From Desulfarculus sp. (GTDB taxonomy: Bacteria; Desulfobacterota; Desulfarculia; Desulfarculales; Desulfarculaceae): DNA of 15,715 nt. Position 1 is the first letter of the stretch; each line of letters begins with the position of its first letter. Of this stretch, positions 1 through 7,066 are shown in pieces. The notes under the pieces were generated by a model. It was not told where the DNA came from. It saw only the letters and a list, made by a program, of their open reading frames with translations, and did not search any database. Where the stretch lies: contig JAIWNN010000086.1 of the NCBI GenBank assembly GCA_020216805.1, positions 1 to 15,715 of the forward strand, written 5' to 3'. Position numbers and translations under genes: made by a program.

Positions 1-207
1 CAGCCTCCCTGCTGCCCCTCGGCCAGCCTGGGTCATCGCGCCCTGCTGCGATCATTCTTGGAAGAGCGCCACCGCGAGAACAAAAGGGTGCGCAGCGCCT
101 TCTGGCACGCCATCACCAGCGCCGGCCTGCCCAACCTGCCCTCCCCGCCCACAACCCAGCGCCGGAGCCGACGCAAAAAGCCCGTCCGCGAATCCGTTCC
201 AGAATAA
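1..207 (+). CDS. C-terminal fragment of an unrecognised protein
   Basis: The window opens inside an open frame that runs in frame 1 to a TAA at 205-207, giving the last 68 residues of a protein. Third codon positions are mostly G or C, as in the neighbouring genes, while the other two forward frames give proline-rich, low-complexity text; this supports frame 1 as coding. The visible part has a hydrophilic helical stretch (HRALLRSFLEERHRENKRV) and a basic tail rich in Arg, Lys, Ser and Pro. I do not recognise the family. It lies 140 bases upstream of the superoxide dismutase on the same strand; nothing links their functions. Confidence 0.5.
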   Translation, partial: QPPCCPSASLGHRALLRSFLEERHRENKRVRSAFWHAITSAGLPNLPSPPTTQRRSRRKKPVRESVPE

Positions 208-334
208 ATGATCAGTCTGTCCGGCTGCTCCACCTGGCTGGGCGGCGGCCTGGCGGCGAAAAAATTTGCGCGTCCGCCCGGCTTGGTCTTACCCTGGATA
301 CCAGAAGGGATTCACCCCGGGCGCAAGCCATGCC

Positions 335-343
335 GAGGGAGGA
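335..343 (+). promoter_or_regulatory. Ribosome binding site fixing the sodB start
   Basis: GAGGGAGGA ends four bases before the ATG at 348. It lies inside the frame that would be read from the earlier ATG at 330, so it argues that translation starts at 348, which also puts the twin-arginine motif at the usual distance from the N-terminus. Confidence 0.75.
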
Positions 344-347
344 AGCC

Positions 348-1058
348 ATGGAAGACCATCGCGGCCTCAGCCGCCGCCAATTCCTTTACGTCGCCGCGGT
401 GGGCGCGGCGGCCGTCAGCACGGGAGGGATATTGACCATGAGCGATCAGGCCCAAGCCGCCCCGGCCATCGTCCAGCCGCCGTTGCCCTATGCCGACAAC
501 GCCCTGGAGCCGGTCATCAGCCAGAAGACCATCGGGTTCCACTATGGCAAGCACCACGCCGCCTACGTGGCCAACGCCAACAAGCTGCTGGCCGGCAGCG
601 ACCTGGCCGGGCTGCCTCTGGAGGAGATCATCAAGCGCAGCGCCGGCGACAAGGACAAGGTCGGCATCTTCAACAACGCCGCCCAGGTCTGGAACCACAC
701 CTTCTACTGGCTGAGCATGAAACCCGGTGGAGGCGGCCAACCCGGGGGGGAGCTGCTGAAAAAGATCCAGGCCGACTTCGGCGGCTTCGACCAGTTCGTC
801 GAGGCCTTCAGCAACGCCGCCGCCACCCAGTTCGGCTCGGGCTGGGCCTGGCTGGTGCTGGCCGACGGCAAACTGATGGTGACCAAGACCGCCAACGCCG
901 AGACCCCCCTGACCACCAAGGCCAAGCCGCTTCTGACCATCGACGTCTGGGAGCACGCCTATTACCTGGACTACCAGAACCGGCGGCCGGACTACATCAA
1001 GGACTGGCTGGCCAAGCTGGCCAACTGGGACTTCGCCCAGAAAAATCTGCTGGGCTGA
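348..1058 (+). CDS. sodB: Tat-exported iron superoxide dismutase
   Basis: A 236-residue Fe superoxide dismutase converting superoxide to oxygen and hydrogen peroxide. Residues 1-38 are a twin-arginine signal: SRRQFL at 8-13, a hydrophobic Ala/Val/Gly stretch at 14-29, and AQA near the probable cleavage site at 35-37. The mature part is a full-length SodB: metal ligands are His65 (in FHYGKHH), His117 (in QVWNHTFYW), Asp199 and His203 (in DVWEHAYY). Gln113 in AAQVWNHTFYW and the FGSGWAWL segment are typical of Fe rather than Mn enzymes. The Tat signal implies export of the folded, metal-loaded enzyme to the periplasm, as known for some Desulfovibrio. It is probably monocistronic, since the next gene is convergent and two hairpins lie between. 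The family is certain; metal choice is by motif only. Confidence 0.96.
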   Translation: MEDHRGLSRRQFLYVAAVGAAAVSTGGILTMSDQAQAAPAIVQPPLPYADNALEPVISQKTIGFHYGKHHAAYVANANKLLAGSDLAGLPLEEIIKRSAGDKDKVGIFNNAAQVWNHTFYWLSMKPGGGGQPGGELLKKIQADFGGFDQFVEAFSNAAATQFGSGWAWLVLADGKLMVTKTANAETPLTTKAKPLLTIDVWEHAYYLDYQNRRPDYIKDWLAKLANWDFAQKNLLG

Positions 1059-1108
1059 CGCCGTCTTGGCGGCGTCGCCGGACGGGCCCGGGGCGATCCC
1101 CCGGGCCC
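1057..1108. terminator. Two hairpins between convergent sodB and the regulator gene
   Basis: A 7-bp stem (1057-1063 with 1070-1076, 6-base loop) starts at the sodB stop codon. A second, perfect 10-bp stem follows (1084-1093 with 1099-1108, loop CGATC). Neither has a T-run after it on either strand, so this is a likely transcript end or 3' stabiliser rather than a textbook intrinsic terminator. The convergent gene arrangement suits a bidirectional role. Confidence 0.5.
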
Positions 1109-1196
1109 CCGCGTCTCGGCCGCCGGGGTGGGGATCCGGGGCGGACCAGGGGCGGCTCCGCGGAGGGTTGGACGGCGGCGCGGGCGGGCCGGGAGG

Positions 1197-1928
1197 TCAG
1201 CCCGTGGCCTGGCCGCGGTAGCGCCGGTCCATGTTCAGCAGTTTCTGGCAGAACTGGTCCAGGTGGGCGCGCATGGCCTCGGCCGCCCGCTGGGGCTGGC
1301 CGGCGATCACCGCCTCGGCCACCGCGTCGTGCTCCCCGGCCCCGTGCAAGGCGTAGTGCTCCTGGGGCTCCACCGTGGCCACGATTTCGTGGGTGAGCTT
1401 GATCATGGCGTTGACGATGGCGTGCAGCAGGTAGTTGCCGCACATCTCGGCCAGGATGAAGTGGACCCGGGTCATGCCCTGCATGCGGTCATCGCCGTCG
1501 CAGAACTGGCCCCGCTCCCCGGCCAGGGCCTGGCGCAGTTGCTCGCGATAGGCGTCGTTGACCCGTGCGGCGGCCAGACGGGCCACCTCCGGCTCCACCA
1601 GCTTGCGCACCTGGTTCAGCTCGGGGATGGTGAGCTTGCCGGCCAGGTAGAGGTCCACGAAACCGCCGGTCAGGTGGTTGAAGTTCAGCTCCTTGAGGAA
1701 GGCCCCGCCGTTGGGCCCCTGGCGCATGGTCACGAAGCCGGTGGCCTCCAGGGCGCGCAACGCCTCCCGGATCACCCCCCGCCCCACCCCGAACTGCTCG
1801 ATAAGTTCACGTTCCGATGGCAGTTTGTCGCCGGGTTGGTACTGCCCGCTAAGGATGGCGGACTTGATCTGGGCGATGACCTCCTCGGAGATGCGGGGGC
1901 TGCGTATGGGCTGAAAGGTGGCTTTCAT
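1197..1928 (-). CDS. FadR-subfamily GntR transcriptional regulator
   Basis: A 243-residue DNA-binding regulator. Residues about 12-78 are a GntR winged helix-turn-helix, with the hallmark PSERELIEQFGVGRGVIREA at 37-56 and the wing at 65-78 (MRQGPNGGAFL). Residues about 105-232 are an all-helical FCD ligand domain; His156, His200 and His222 have a spacing like that of the metal/carboxylate-binding FCD proteins. Such regulators usually sense organic acids or acyl-CoA. I chose ATG 1928 because the N-terminus then matches the family; upstream in-frame starts at 1958 and 2015 add poorly conserved residues and have no ribosome binding site. It is divergent from the TRAP transporter/acyl-CoA synthetase unit, its most likely target, and the intergenic region holds a fitting palindrome. 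The ligand is not known. Confidence 0.92.
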   Translation of the reverse strand: MKATFQPIRSPRISEEVIAQIKSAILSGQYQPGDKLPSERELIEQFGVGRGVIREALRALEATGFVTMRQGPNGGAFLKELNFNHLTGGFVDLYLAGKLTIPELNQVRKLVEPEVARLAAARVNDAYREQLRQALAGERGQFCDGDDRMQGMTRVHFILAEMCGNYLLHAIVNAMIKLTHEIVATVEPQEHYALHGAGEHDAVAEAVIAGQPQRAAEAMRAHLDQFCQKLLNMDRRYRGQATG

Positions 1929-1934
1929 GTCGCT

Positions 1935-1963
1935 TCTATAGGGGATAACCGATTCCATTGCAA
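1935..1963 (-). promoter_or_regulatory. Sigma-70-like promoter for the FadR-type regulator
   Basis: On the minus strand TTGCAA (1963-1958) is separated by 17 bases from TATAGA (1940-1935). Only six bases, AGCGAC, lie between this -10 box and the ATG at 1928, so transcription from here would start at or next to the start codon and give an almost leaderless message. Confidence 0.5.
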
Positions 1964-2097
1964 GGAGAATCGGGTCTGAGCCCCGCGGCGGGGCGGAGGT
2001 GGCCGGGGCCCGCACTTTCCGCTTGACGGGCGGGGGTCCGGTTGAATAGTATACTAGTTAATTAATTTGATCTTACGTATTATGTAATATGTAGCGA

Positions 2098-2108
2098 TGG
2101 TCATACCA
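2098..2108. promoter_or_regulatory. Candidate operator for the FadR-type regulator
   Basis: TGGT-CAT-ACCA is a perfect inverted repeat with a 3-base centre, matching the TNGT-N3-ACNA form known for FadR-subfamily GntR proteins. It is extended outward by GCGA on the left (2094-2097) and TCGC on the right (2110-2113, after one extra A). It lies just downstream of the AT-rich putative promoter block, a position suited to repression of the TRAP operon. Binding by the neighbouring regulator is inferred. Confidence 0.6.
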
Positions 2109-2118
2109 ATCGCTGCGT

Positions 2119-2154
2119 CGCGGAGAATCAGACTGGAGGCCCGCGTTCTCCGCG
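2119..2154 (+). other. Leader hairpin upstream of dctP
   Basis: CGCGGAGAA (2119-2127) is perfectly complementary to TTCTCCGCG (2146-2154) with an 18-base loop. It falls in the presumed dctP leader, just after the candidate operator. No T-run follows. Its role is unknown; mRNA stability is one possibility. Confidence 0.4.
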
Positions 2155-2203
2155 CTCCGCGGCCGCGCTCGGCCCGGCGTCTCTGATCCCTTCTTGCCCA
2201 ACC

Positions 2204-2222
2204 CCCCGCCCCGGTGGCGGGG
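2204..2222 (+). other. Second leader hairpin upstream of dctP
   Basis: CCCCGCC (2204-2210) pairs with GGCGGGG (2216-2222) around the loop CCGGT. It is GC-only, without a following T-run, and lies 188 bases before the dctP start codon. Confidence 0.35.
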
Positions 2223-2398
2223 ACGCGTCGTGAACATAGCACGTCCCGGTTGTTGAACCTCGTTTTCTCGCACTGCAACGGGAGCGGTCGGCCGCCCTTG
2301 GTCGGCGCGGCGGACCCGCGCGCAAGTCCTCATGACAGGCGGGCGCGCGGATCCCGGGCATCCCAATCCGCGTCCGCCCCTGGGCGGCGCACAACGAA

Positions 2399-2412
2399 AG
2401 GGGGAGAGCGTG
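2399..2412 (+). promoter_or_regulatory. Ribosome binding site and GTG start of dctP
   Basis: AGGGGGAG (2399-2406) is followed after three bases by GTG (2410-2412). Starting here gives a clean signal peptide; the upstream ATG at 2332 would add 26 Pro/Gly/Arg-rich residues before it and has no such site. Confidence 0.75.
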
Positions 2413-3441
2413 ATCTGGAAATCGGTGCTGGCGACGACGGCCCTGGCGCTGGGCATGACCCTGGCGGGGGCGGGCGGCGCGATGGCCAAGACCATCGAGC
2501 TGAAACTGGCCTCCTTCATGGCCCCCACCCAGGTCCAGCACACCAAGGTGCTGGAGCCCTGGGCCAAGAAGATCAACGAACAAACCAACGGGCAGGTCAA
2601 GATCACCGTCTTCGCCGCCTCGGCCCTGGGCAAGCCCCAGGAGCACTACGATATGGCGGCCAAGGGCATCGCCGACATCTCCTTCCCCATCTTGTCCTAC
2701 TCCCCCGGCCGCTTCAAGCTCTCCACGGTGCTGGAGCTGCCCTTCATGATGACCACCTCCGAGGCCATCAGCGCCGCCCTCTGGCAGATCTACGAGAAAT
2801 TCTGCCAGGATGAGTTCAAGGACGTGAAGGTGCTCTGGCTTTTCCAGCACGGCTCCTCCCAGCTGTTCACGGTCAAGAAGCCGGTCAAGACCCTGGCCGA
2901 CCTCAACGGCATGAAGGTGCGCTGCACCAACCCCCTGGTCAACAAGAGCATCACCATGATGGGGGCCAGCCCGGTCTTCATGCCGGTGCCCGAGGTCTAC
3001 GCCGCCCTGGAGCGCGGGGTGCTGGATGGCACCACCATCTCCTACGAGGGACTGGTGGCCTTCAAGCAGGACGAAGTGGTCAAGTACGCCACCACGCTGG
3101 ACATGTACGCCCTGAACATGGCCATCGTGATGAACAAGAAGAAATGGGAGTCCCTGCCCGAGGACGTCAAGAAGGTCTTCGACGAGAACAGCGGACTTTC
3201 CATGTCGCGCTTGGCCGGCAAGGTCTTCGACGAGGCCGAGGCCGAGAACATGGCCAAGGCCAAGGCCAAGGGCGTGGAGGTGGTTCAGATGGAGCCGGCC
3301 GAGCTGGCCAAGTGGAAGCAGCAATCGCGGACCATCTGGCTGGAGTGGGCCAAAGAAATGGACGCCCAGGGTCTGGCTGGGACCGCGGTGCTCAACGAGG
3401 CCATCGCCCTCATGGGCCACGAGCCCCTGACCGCCAAATGA
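2410..3441 (+). CDS. dctP: TRAP transporter solute-binding protein (DctP family)
   Basis: A 343-residue periplasmic binding protein that captures an organic acid and delivers it to the DctQM membrane complex. Residues 1-26 are a signal peptide: Lys4, hydrophobic core to about 22, and AMA before Lys27. The mature part shows the DctP fold from TIELKLASF onward, including EHYDMAAKGIADI, the FTVKKPVKTLADLNGMKVR segment and the late MNKKKWESLPEDVKK helix. Arg171, in GMKVRC, matches the conserved arginine that salt-bridges the substrate carboxylate in this family. It is the first gene of dctPQM-acyl-CoA synthetase and the likely target of the divergent FadR-type regulator. The substrate cannot be read from sequence; the following acyl-CoA synthetase suggests a monocarboxylic acid. 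Length is normal for the family. Confidence 0.95.
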   Translation: MIWKSVLATTALALGMTLAGAGGAMAKTIELKLASFMAPTQVQHTKVLEPWAKKINEQTNGQVKITVFAASALGKPQEHYDMAAKGIADISFPILSYSPGRFKLSTVLELPFMMTTSEAISAALWQIYEKFCQDEFKDVKVLWLFQHGSSQLFTVKKPVKTLADLNGMKVRCTNPLVNKSITMMGASPVFMPVPEVYAALERGVLDGTTISYEGLVAFKQDEVVKYATTLDMYALNMAIVMNKKKWESLPEDVKKVFDENSGLSMSRLAGKVFDEAEAENMAKAKAKGVEVVQMEPAELAKWKQQSRTIWLEWAKEMDAQGLAGTAVLNEAIALMGHEPLTAK

Positions 3442-3450
3442 TCTGAATCC

Positions 3451-3488
3451 GCCCGCCGCGCGCCGGCCCCTGGCGGCGCGCGGCGGGC
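3451..3488 (+). other. Strong intercistronic hairpin between dctP and dctQ
   Basis: Positions 3451-3464 are perfectly complementary to 3475-3488: a 14-bp, all-GC stem with a 10-base loop, starting 10 bases after the dctP stop codon. There is no T-run. Such hairpins between a binding-protein gene and its membrane-subunit genes commonly protect the upstream message from 3' decay or dampen downstream expression, so that binding protein exceeds transporter; that role is inferred here. Confidence 0.65.
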
Positions 3489-3502
3489 CGCGGGAAAAGC
3501 CC

Positions 3503-3997
3503 ATGCCTAGCTCTTCTTCGCGCGGCCTGAGCGCCCTTGGCTCCCTGCTGTCCGTACTGGGTGCGGCGGTGCTGATGGGCATGATGCTGCTGACCGCGGT
3601 GGACGTGGTCTGCCGCTATGCCTTCAACCGCCCCATCCTGGGTGCGTTGGAGATCACCGAGTTCATGATCGTGGTGGTGGCGTTCTGCTTTCTGGCCGCG
3701 ATGCAGAAGGACAAGGGCCACGTGGCGGTGGACCTGTTGGTGACCCGCCTGCCCTCCACCGTGGCCCGCTGGATCACCGCTTTCTCACTGGCCCTTTCGC
3801 TGGGGGTGACCGTTCTGCTGGTCTGGGCCAGCCTGGAGCGAGGTCTGGAGGTGCTGGAGGTTGGCGAGCATTCCGGCATCCTGCGCATACCGGTCAGCCC
3901 CTTCGTCTTCCTGGTGGCGCTGGGTTTCGCCGCCTTCGGCCTGGACTTGCTGCGGGACCTGATCGCGCTGATCAGGGGAGAGGGCGAAAGGCGATGA
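3503..3997 (+). CDS. dctQ: TRAP transporter small membrane subunit (DctQ family)
   Basis: A 164-residue membrane protein with four hydrophobic segments (about 11-34, 50-67, 84-108 and 130-150), the usual DctQ layout. The family signature around VDVVCRYAFNRPILGALEITEF (start of helix 2) is well preserved, as is KDKGHVAVDLL after it. It partners DctM and helps dock the binding protein. The stop codon overlaps the dctM start by four bases (ATGA at 3994-3997), so the two are translationally coupled. The site before ATG 3503 (GGGAAAAG) is weak, consistent with lower expression than dctP. Confidence 0.93.
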   Translation: MPSSSSRGLSALGSLLSVLGAAVLMGMMLLTAVDVVCRYAFNRPILGALEITEFMIVVVAFCFLAAMQKDKGHVAVDLLVTRLPSTVARWITAFSLALSLGVTVLLVWASLERGLEVLEVGEHSGILRIPVSPFVFLVALGFAAFGLDLLRDLIALIRGEGERR

Positions 3998-5301
3998 GCG
4001 CGGAAAACCTGGGTCTTCTGGGAGTGTGCGTCCTTTTTTTGCTTCTGGCCTTGCGCATGCACATCGGCCTGGCCATGGCCCTGGTGGGCCTGGGCGGCTA
4101 CAGCCTGGTGGTGGGTTGGGATCCGGCCATCTCGGTGGCGGGGATGACTCCTTATGCGGCGGGCTCCAACTACATGCTCAGCGTCATTCCCTTGTTCGTG
4201 CTGATGGGCCAGTTCGCCTTCGTCTCCGGCCTGAGCCGGGACATCTACCGCACCGTCCACACCTGGCTGGGTCACCTGCCCGGCGGCCTGGCCATCGCCA
4301 CCGTGGTGGGTTGCGCCGGCTTCGCCTCCATCTGCGGGTCGTCCCTGGCCACCGCCGCCACCATGGGCACCGTGGCCATGCCCGAGATGCGCAAGTTCGG
4401 CTACGACAAGGCGCTCTCCTCCGGTTGCGTGGCCGCCGGCGGCACCCTGGGCATCCTGATCCCGCCCAGCATCGGCTTCGTGATCTACGGGCTTCTCATC
4501 GAGGAGTCCATCGGCAAGCTGTTCATGGCCGGAATCATCCCGGGCCTGCTGCTGTCCTCGCTGTTCATCCTCACCATTTTGTTCCAGTGCCTCCGCCGGC
4601 CCGAGTTGGGCCCGCGGGGGCCGGTGCACAGCATGGCCCAGCGCCTCCATTCCCTGGGCGGGGTCTGGGGGATGTTGATCCTGTGCGTGCTGGTCATCGG
4701 CGGCATCTACCTGGGGGTCTTCACCCCCACCGAGGCGGCCGGAGTGGGGGCCTTCGGAGCCTTTGTCATCGCCTTGCTCAAGCGCACCCTCAACCCGGGC
4801 ACGGTGGTCCAGTGCCTGATGTCGGCCGGCAAGACCACGGCCATGATCTTCCTGATCATCGTCGGAGCCGAGCTGCTCTCGCGCTTCTTGGCGGTGACCC
4901 AGTTGCCCATGCACCTGGCTGACCTGCTCTCGGGCCTGTCCTGCTCGCGCTATCTGATCCTGATGGCCATCCTGGTGCTCTACCTGGCCCTCGGCTGCGT
5001 GATGGACTGCTTCGCCATCATGATCCTCACCACCCCGATCTTGTTCCCGGTGATCAAAAGCCTGGGCTTCGACCCAATCTGGTACGGGGTGATGATGGTG
5101 ATCGTGCTGGAAATGGGTCTGATCACCCCGCCGGTGGGCATGAACGTCTTTGTCATCGGCGGGGTGGCCCCCGACGTGCCCATGACCACCATCTTCAAGG
5201 GCATCTGGCCCTTTTTCATCGCCTGCTGCGTGGCCCTGGTCCTTTTGACCGTCTTCCCCCAGTTGGCCACCTTCATCCCCAGCCAGATGGGCGCCAAGTA
5301 G
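3994..5301 (+). CDS. dctM: TRAP transporter large membrane subunit (DctM family)
   Basis: A 435-residue, highly hydrophobic protein with about twelve membrane segments, normal for DctM, the sodium-coupled transport channel of TRAP systems. Family hallmarks include SVIPLFVLMGQFAFVSGLS, the GCAGFASICGSSLATAATMG hairpin, GGTLGILIPPSIGFVIYG, FTPTEAAGVGAFGA and the C-terminal EMGLITPPVGMNVFVI. The gene starts inside the dctQ stop codon. The acyl-CoA synthetase gene follows after 33 bases, on the same strand, with no terminator between, so all four genes are probably one operon. Confidence 0.96.
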   Translation: MSAENLGLLGVCVLFLLLALRMHIGLAMALVGLGGYSLVVGWDPAISVAGMTPYAAGSNYMLSVIPLFVLMGQFAFVSGLSRDIYRTVHTWLGHLPGGLAIATVVGCAGFASICGSSLATAATMGTVAMPEMRKFGYDKALSSGCVAAGGTLGILIPPSIGFVIYGLLIEESIGKLFMAGIIPGLLLSSLFILTILFQCLRRPELGPRGPVHSMAQRLHSLGGVWGMLILCVLVIGGIYLGVFTPTEAAGVGAFGAFVIALLKRTLNPGTVVQCLMSAGKTTAMIFLIIVGAELLSRFLAVTQLPMHLADLLSGLSCSRYLILMAILVLYLALGCVMDCFAIMILTTPILFPVIKSLGFDPIWYGVMMVIVLEMGLITPPVGMNVFVIGGVAPDVPMTTIFKGIWPFFIACCVALVLLTVFPQLATFIPSQMGAK

Positions 5302-5334
5302 CGCGGCGAGCATCCCAGCGGAGGTGGACACGAC

Positions 5335-6834
5335 ATGAATCTGGCGCGCAACCTGGAACGATCGGCGGCGTGGTTTCCCGACAACCTGGCGGTGGTGGAG
5401 GAAACCGGCGGCCTGAGTTACGCCGAGCTGGACCGCCAGGCCGGCCTGGCCGCGGCCGGGCTCAAGGCCCTGGGTCTGGCCCCTGGAGACCGGGTGGCCC
5501 TGTGCGCTCCCAACTCCGGGGAGTGGCTGGCTTTCTATTTCGGGGTGTTGAAGCTGGGCGCGGTGGCCATCACCCTCTCCAGCCAACTGGCGCCCGACGA
5601 GCTGAGCCTGTTGCTGGGCCATTGCCGCCCCCGGGTGCTCTACGCCAGCGCCAACCGCCTGCCGGAGCTGGCGGGCATCGTCCCCCAGACCAACATCGAG
5701 CGGGTGATCTGCCCCGGGGGGGATTTGGATTTCGCCGGCCTGCTGGCCCTGGCCAAGGGCGAGGGGCTGCGGGCGGTGGAGCGCGACCGCGATGACGTGG
5801 CGGCGGTGCTCTACACCGGGGGCACCACCGGCCTGCCCAAGGGGGTGATGCTCAGCCACCAGAACATCAACGCCGCCATCCACAACGTGGTCTACCAGGA
5901 GCAATCCAACCCCCGGGACCGGGCCCTGTGCTTCCTGCCCTTCAATCATGTCTTCGGCCAGATGCACATCATGAACGCCACCATCCTCTCCGGCGGCGGG
6001 GTGGTGCTCTTGCCGGCCTTCGATCTGGACAAGGTCATGGCCGCCATCGCCGAACGGGGCGTCACCAAGCTCTTCGGAGTCCCCACCATCTACGTGCGGT
6101 TGCTGCAGGTGCCGAACCTGCGGCAACGGCTGGGCGCGGTCCGCTACTCCTTCAGCGCCGCCGCCAGCATGGCCCGGGAGGTGGTGCGCCAGTGGAAGGA
6201 GACCACCGGCCTGGACATCCACGAGTCCTACGGCATGACCGAGACCGCCTCCATGGTCACCTACAACCACGTCCACCGTCACCTGGTGGGTTCGGTGGGG
6301 GTGCCGGTGGGCTGCACCGAGGTCAGCATCCGCGGCCCCGAGGGGCGGCCGCTGCCCACCGGCGAGGCCGGCGAGGTCTGGATCCGGGGGGCCAACGTGA
6401 TGCTGGGCTACCTGGACAACCCCCAGGCCACGGCCGAGACCCTGGTGGACGGCTGGCTGCGCTCCGGCGACATCGGCTACCTGGACCCGGACGACTACCT
6501 TTACATCGTGGACCGGCTCAAGGACATGATCATCACCGGCGGGGAGAACGTCTATCCCCGCGAGGTGGAGGAGGCCCTGCACCTCTGGCCGGGCCTGGCC
6601 GAATGCGCGGTGATCGGCCTGCCCGACCCCGAGTACGGCGAGCGGGTCACGGCCTATGTCGTGCCCCGGCCCGGGGTGGAGCTGGACCCGGCGGCGCTCA
6701 AGCCCTTCCTCAAACAGCGCCTCAGCGCCTTCAAGGTGCCCAAGGAGTTCGTGGTGGTGGACAAGCTGCCCACCAGCCACGCCGGCAAGATCCTCAAACG
6801 CGAGCTGCGCCGGATGGTGCTGGGCCAGAGCTGA
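5335..6834 (+). CDS. Class I acyl-CoA synthetase / carboxylate-CoA ligase
   Basis: A 499-residue AMP-forming enzyme that adenylates a carboxylic acid with ATP and transfers the acyl group to CoA. The phosphate-binding loop YTGGTTGLPKG starts at residue 160; YGMTE is at 299-303; the adenosine-binding segment GWLRSGDIGYLDPDDYLY and the hinge DRLKDMIITGGENVYPREVE follow; Lys485 in the C-terminal HAGKILKRELR is the expected catalytic lysine. There is no signal peptide, so it is cytosolic. GGAGGTG lies eight bases before the ATG. Motifs do not separate fatty, aromatic or alicyclic acid ligases; context suggests the substrate is the acid brought in by the adjacent TRAP transporter. The product could feed beta-oxidation and may be the ligand of the FadR-type regulator. 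Confidence 0.93.
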   Translation: MNLARNLERSAAWFPDNLAVVEETGGLSYAELDRQAGLAAAGLKALGLAPGDRVALCAPNSGEWLAFYFGVLKLGAVAITLSSQLAPDELSLLLGHCRPRVLYASANRLPELAGIVPQTNIERVICPGGDLDFAGLLALAKGEGLRAVERDRDDVAAVLYTGGTTGLPKGVMLSHQNINAAIHNVVYQEQSNPRDRALCFLPFNHVFGQMHIMNATILSGGGVVLLPAFDLDKVMAAIAERGVTKLFGVPTIYVRLLQVPNLRQRLGAVRYSFSAAASMAREVVRQWKETTGLDIHESYGMTETASMVTYNHVHRHLVGSVGVPVGCTEVSIRGPEGRPLPTGEAGEVWIRGANVMLGYLDNPQATAETLVDGWLRSGDIGYLDPDDYLYIVDRLKDMIITGGENVYPREVEEALHLWPGLAECAVIGLPDPEYGERVTAYVVPRPGVELDPAALKPFLKQRLSAFKVPKEFVVVDKLPTSHAGKILKRELRRMVLGQS

Positions 6835-6854
6835 CGGCCCCTGGACCAGCCCGC

Positions 6855-6905
6855 GCATCCCCTTTCGGGATGCCCCCGCCGGGGCCTCGCCGCCTCGGCG
6901 GGGGC
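6855..6905 (+). terminator. Overlapping hairpins ending the TRAP/CoA-ligase operon
   Basis: GCATCCC (6855-6861) pairs with GGGATGC (6867-6873) around CTTTC. A second stem, GCCCCCGCCG (6872-6881) with CGGCGGGGGC (6896-6905), overlaps it by two bases, so they form alternately or stacked. The first lies 20 bases after the acyl-CoA synthetase stop. No T-run follows, so factor-dependent termination or 3' protection is more likely than a simple intrinsic terminator. Confidence 0.55.
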
Positions 6906-7066
6906 TGACGCCCAAACTTCACCTGCCCGCCAAGCATTCGTAATCCGGGACGGCCATATTCGGGACTGGTGACGGCTCGGGAGGCGCGGGGCCGGCCCCG
7001 GGCCCCGGATCCGACCACCAAGCGCGCCCCCTGACGCCAGCATCCCCAGCCTTGGGAGACCACCCG

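Larger units (their letters stand above)
1929..2409. other. Divergent intergenic region between regulator and TRAP operon
   Basis: No gene is supported in these 481 bases. The part near 2041-2092 is strikingly AT-rich in a GC-rich context and contains TTAATTAA (2058-2065) and an imperfect palindrome TTACGTATTATGTAA (2073-2087). Weak plus-strand promoter boxes can be drawn here (TTGATC at 2067 with TATGTA at 2088, or TTAATT at 2058 with TATGTA at 2081), neither convincing. The part from 2111 to 2409 is GC-rich and would form a long structured leader of the dctP message. Open frames crossing it lack plausible starts and homology. Confidence 0.6.

Noticed and set aside
33..233. Minus-strand frame of 66 codons at the left edge
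   Set aside because: It is antisense to the better-supported frame-1 gene end, and its translation shows no domain.
330..347. Earlier ATG for sodB at 330
   Set aside because: It has no good ribosome binding site, and the strong one at 335-343 lies downstream of it, serving ATG 348.
1084..1108. GC hairpins (also 3451-3488 and 6855-6905) as copies of one repeat family
   Set aside because: Their stems differ in sequence and length; they share only GC richness and gene-end location.
1929..2015. Longer FadR-type regulator starting at 1958 or 2015
   Set aside because: The added residues are not family-like, no ribosome binding site precedes either codon, and a promoter candidate overlaps that segment.
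2332..2409. Earlier ATG for dctP at 2332
   Set aside because: It would put 26 Pro/Gly/Arg-rich residues before the signal peptide; GTG 2410 has a strong ribosome binding site and gives a proper signal sequence.
3616..6915. Very long minus-strand open frame (1099 codons) opposite dctQ, dctM and the acyl-CoA synthetase
   Set aside because: It lies wholly antisense to genes with clear families. It is His/Gly/Gln-rich with no recognisable domain; long antisense frames are a by-product of high GC at third codon positions.
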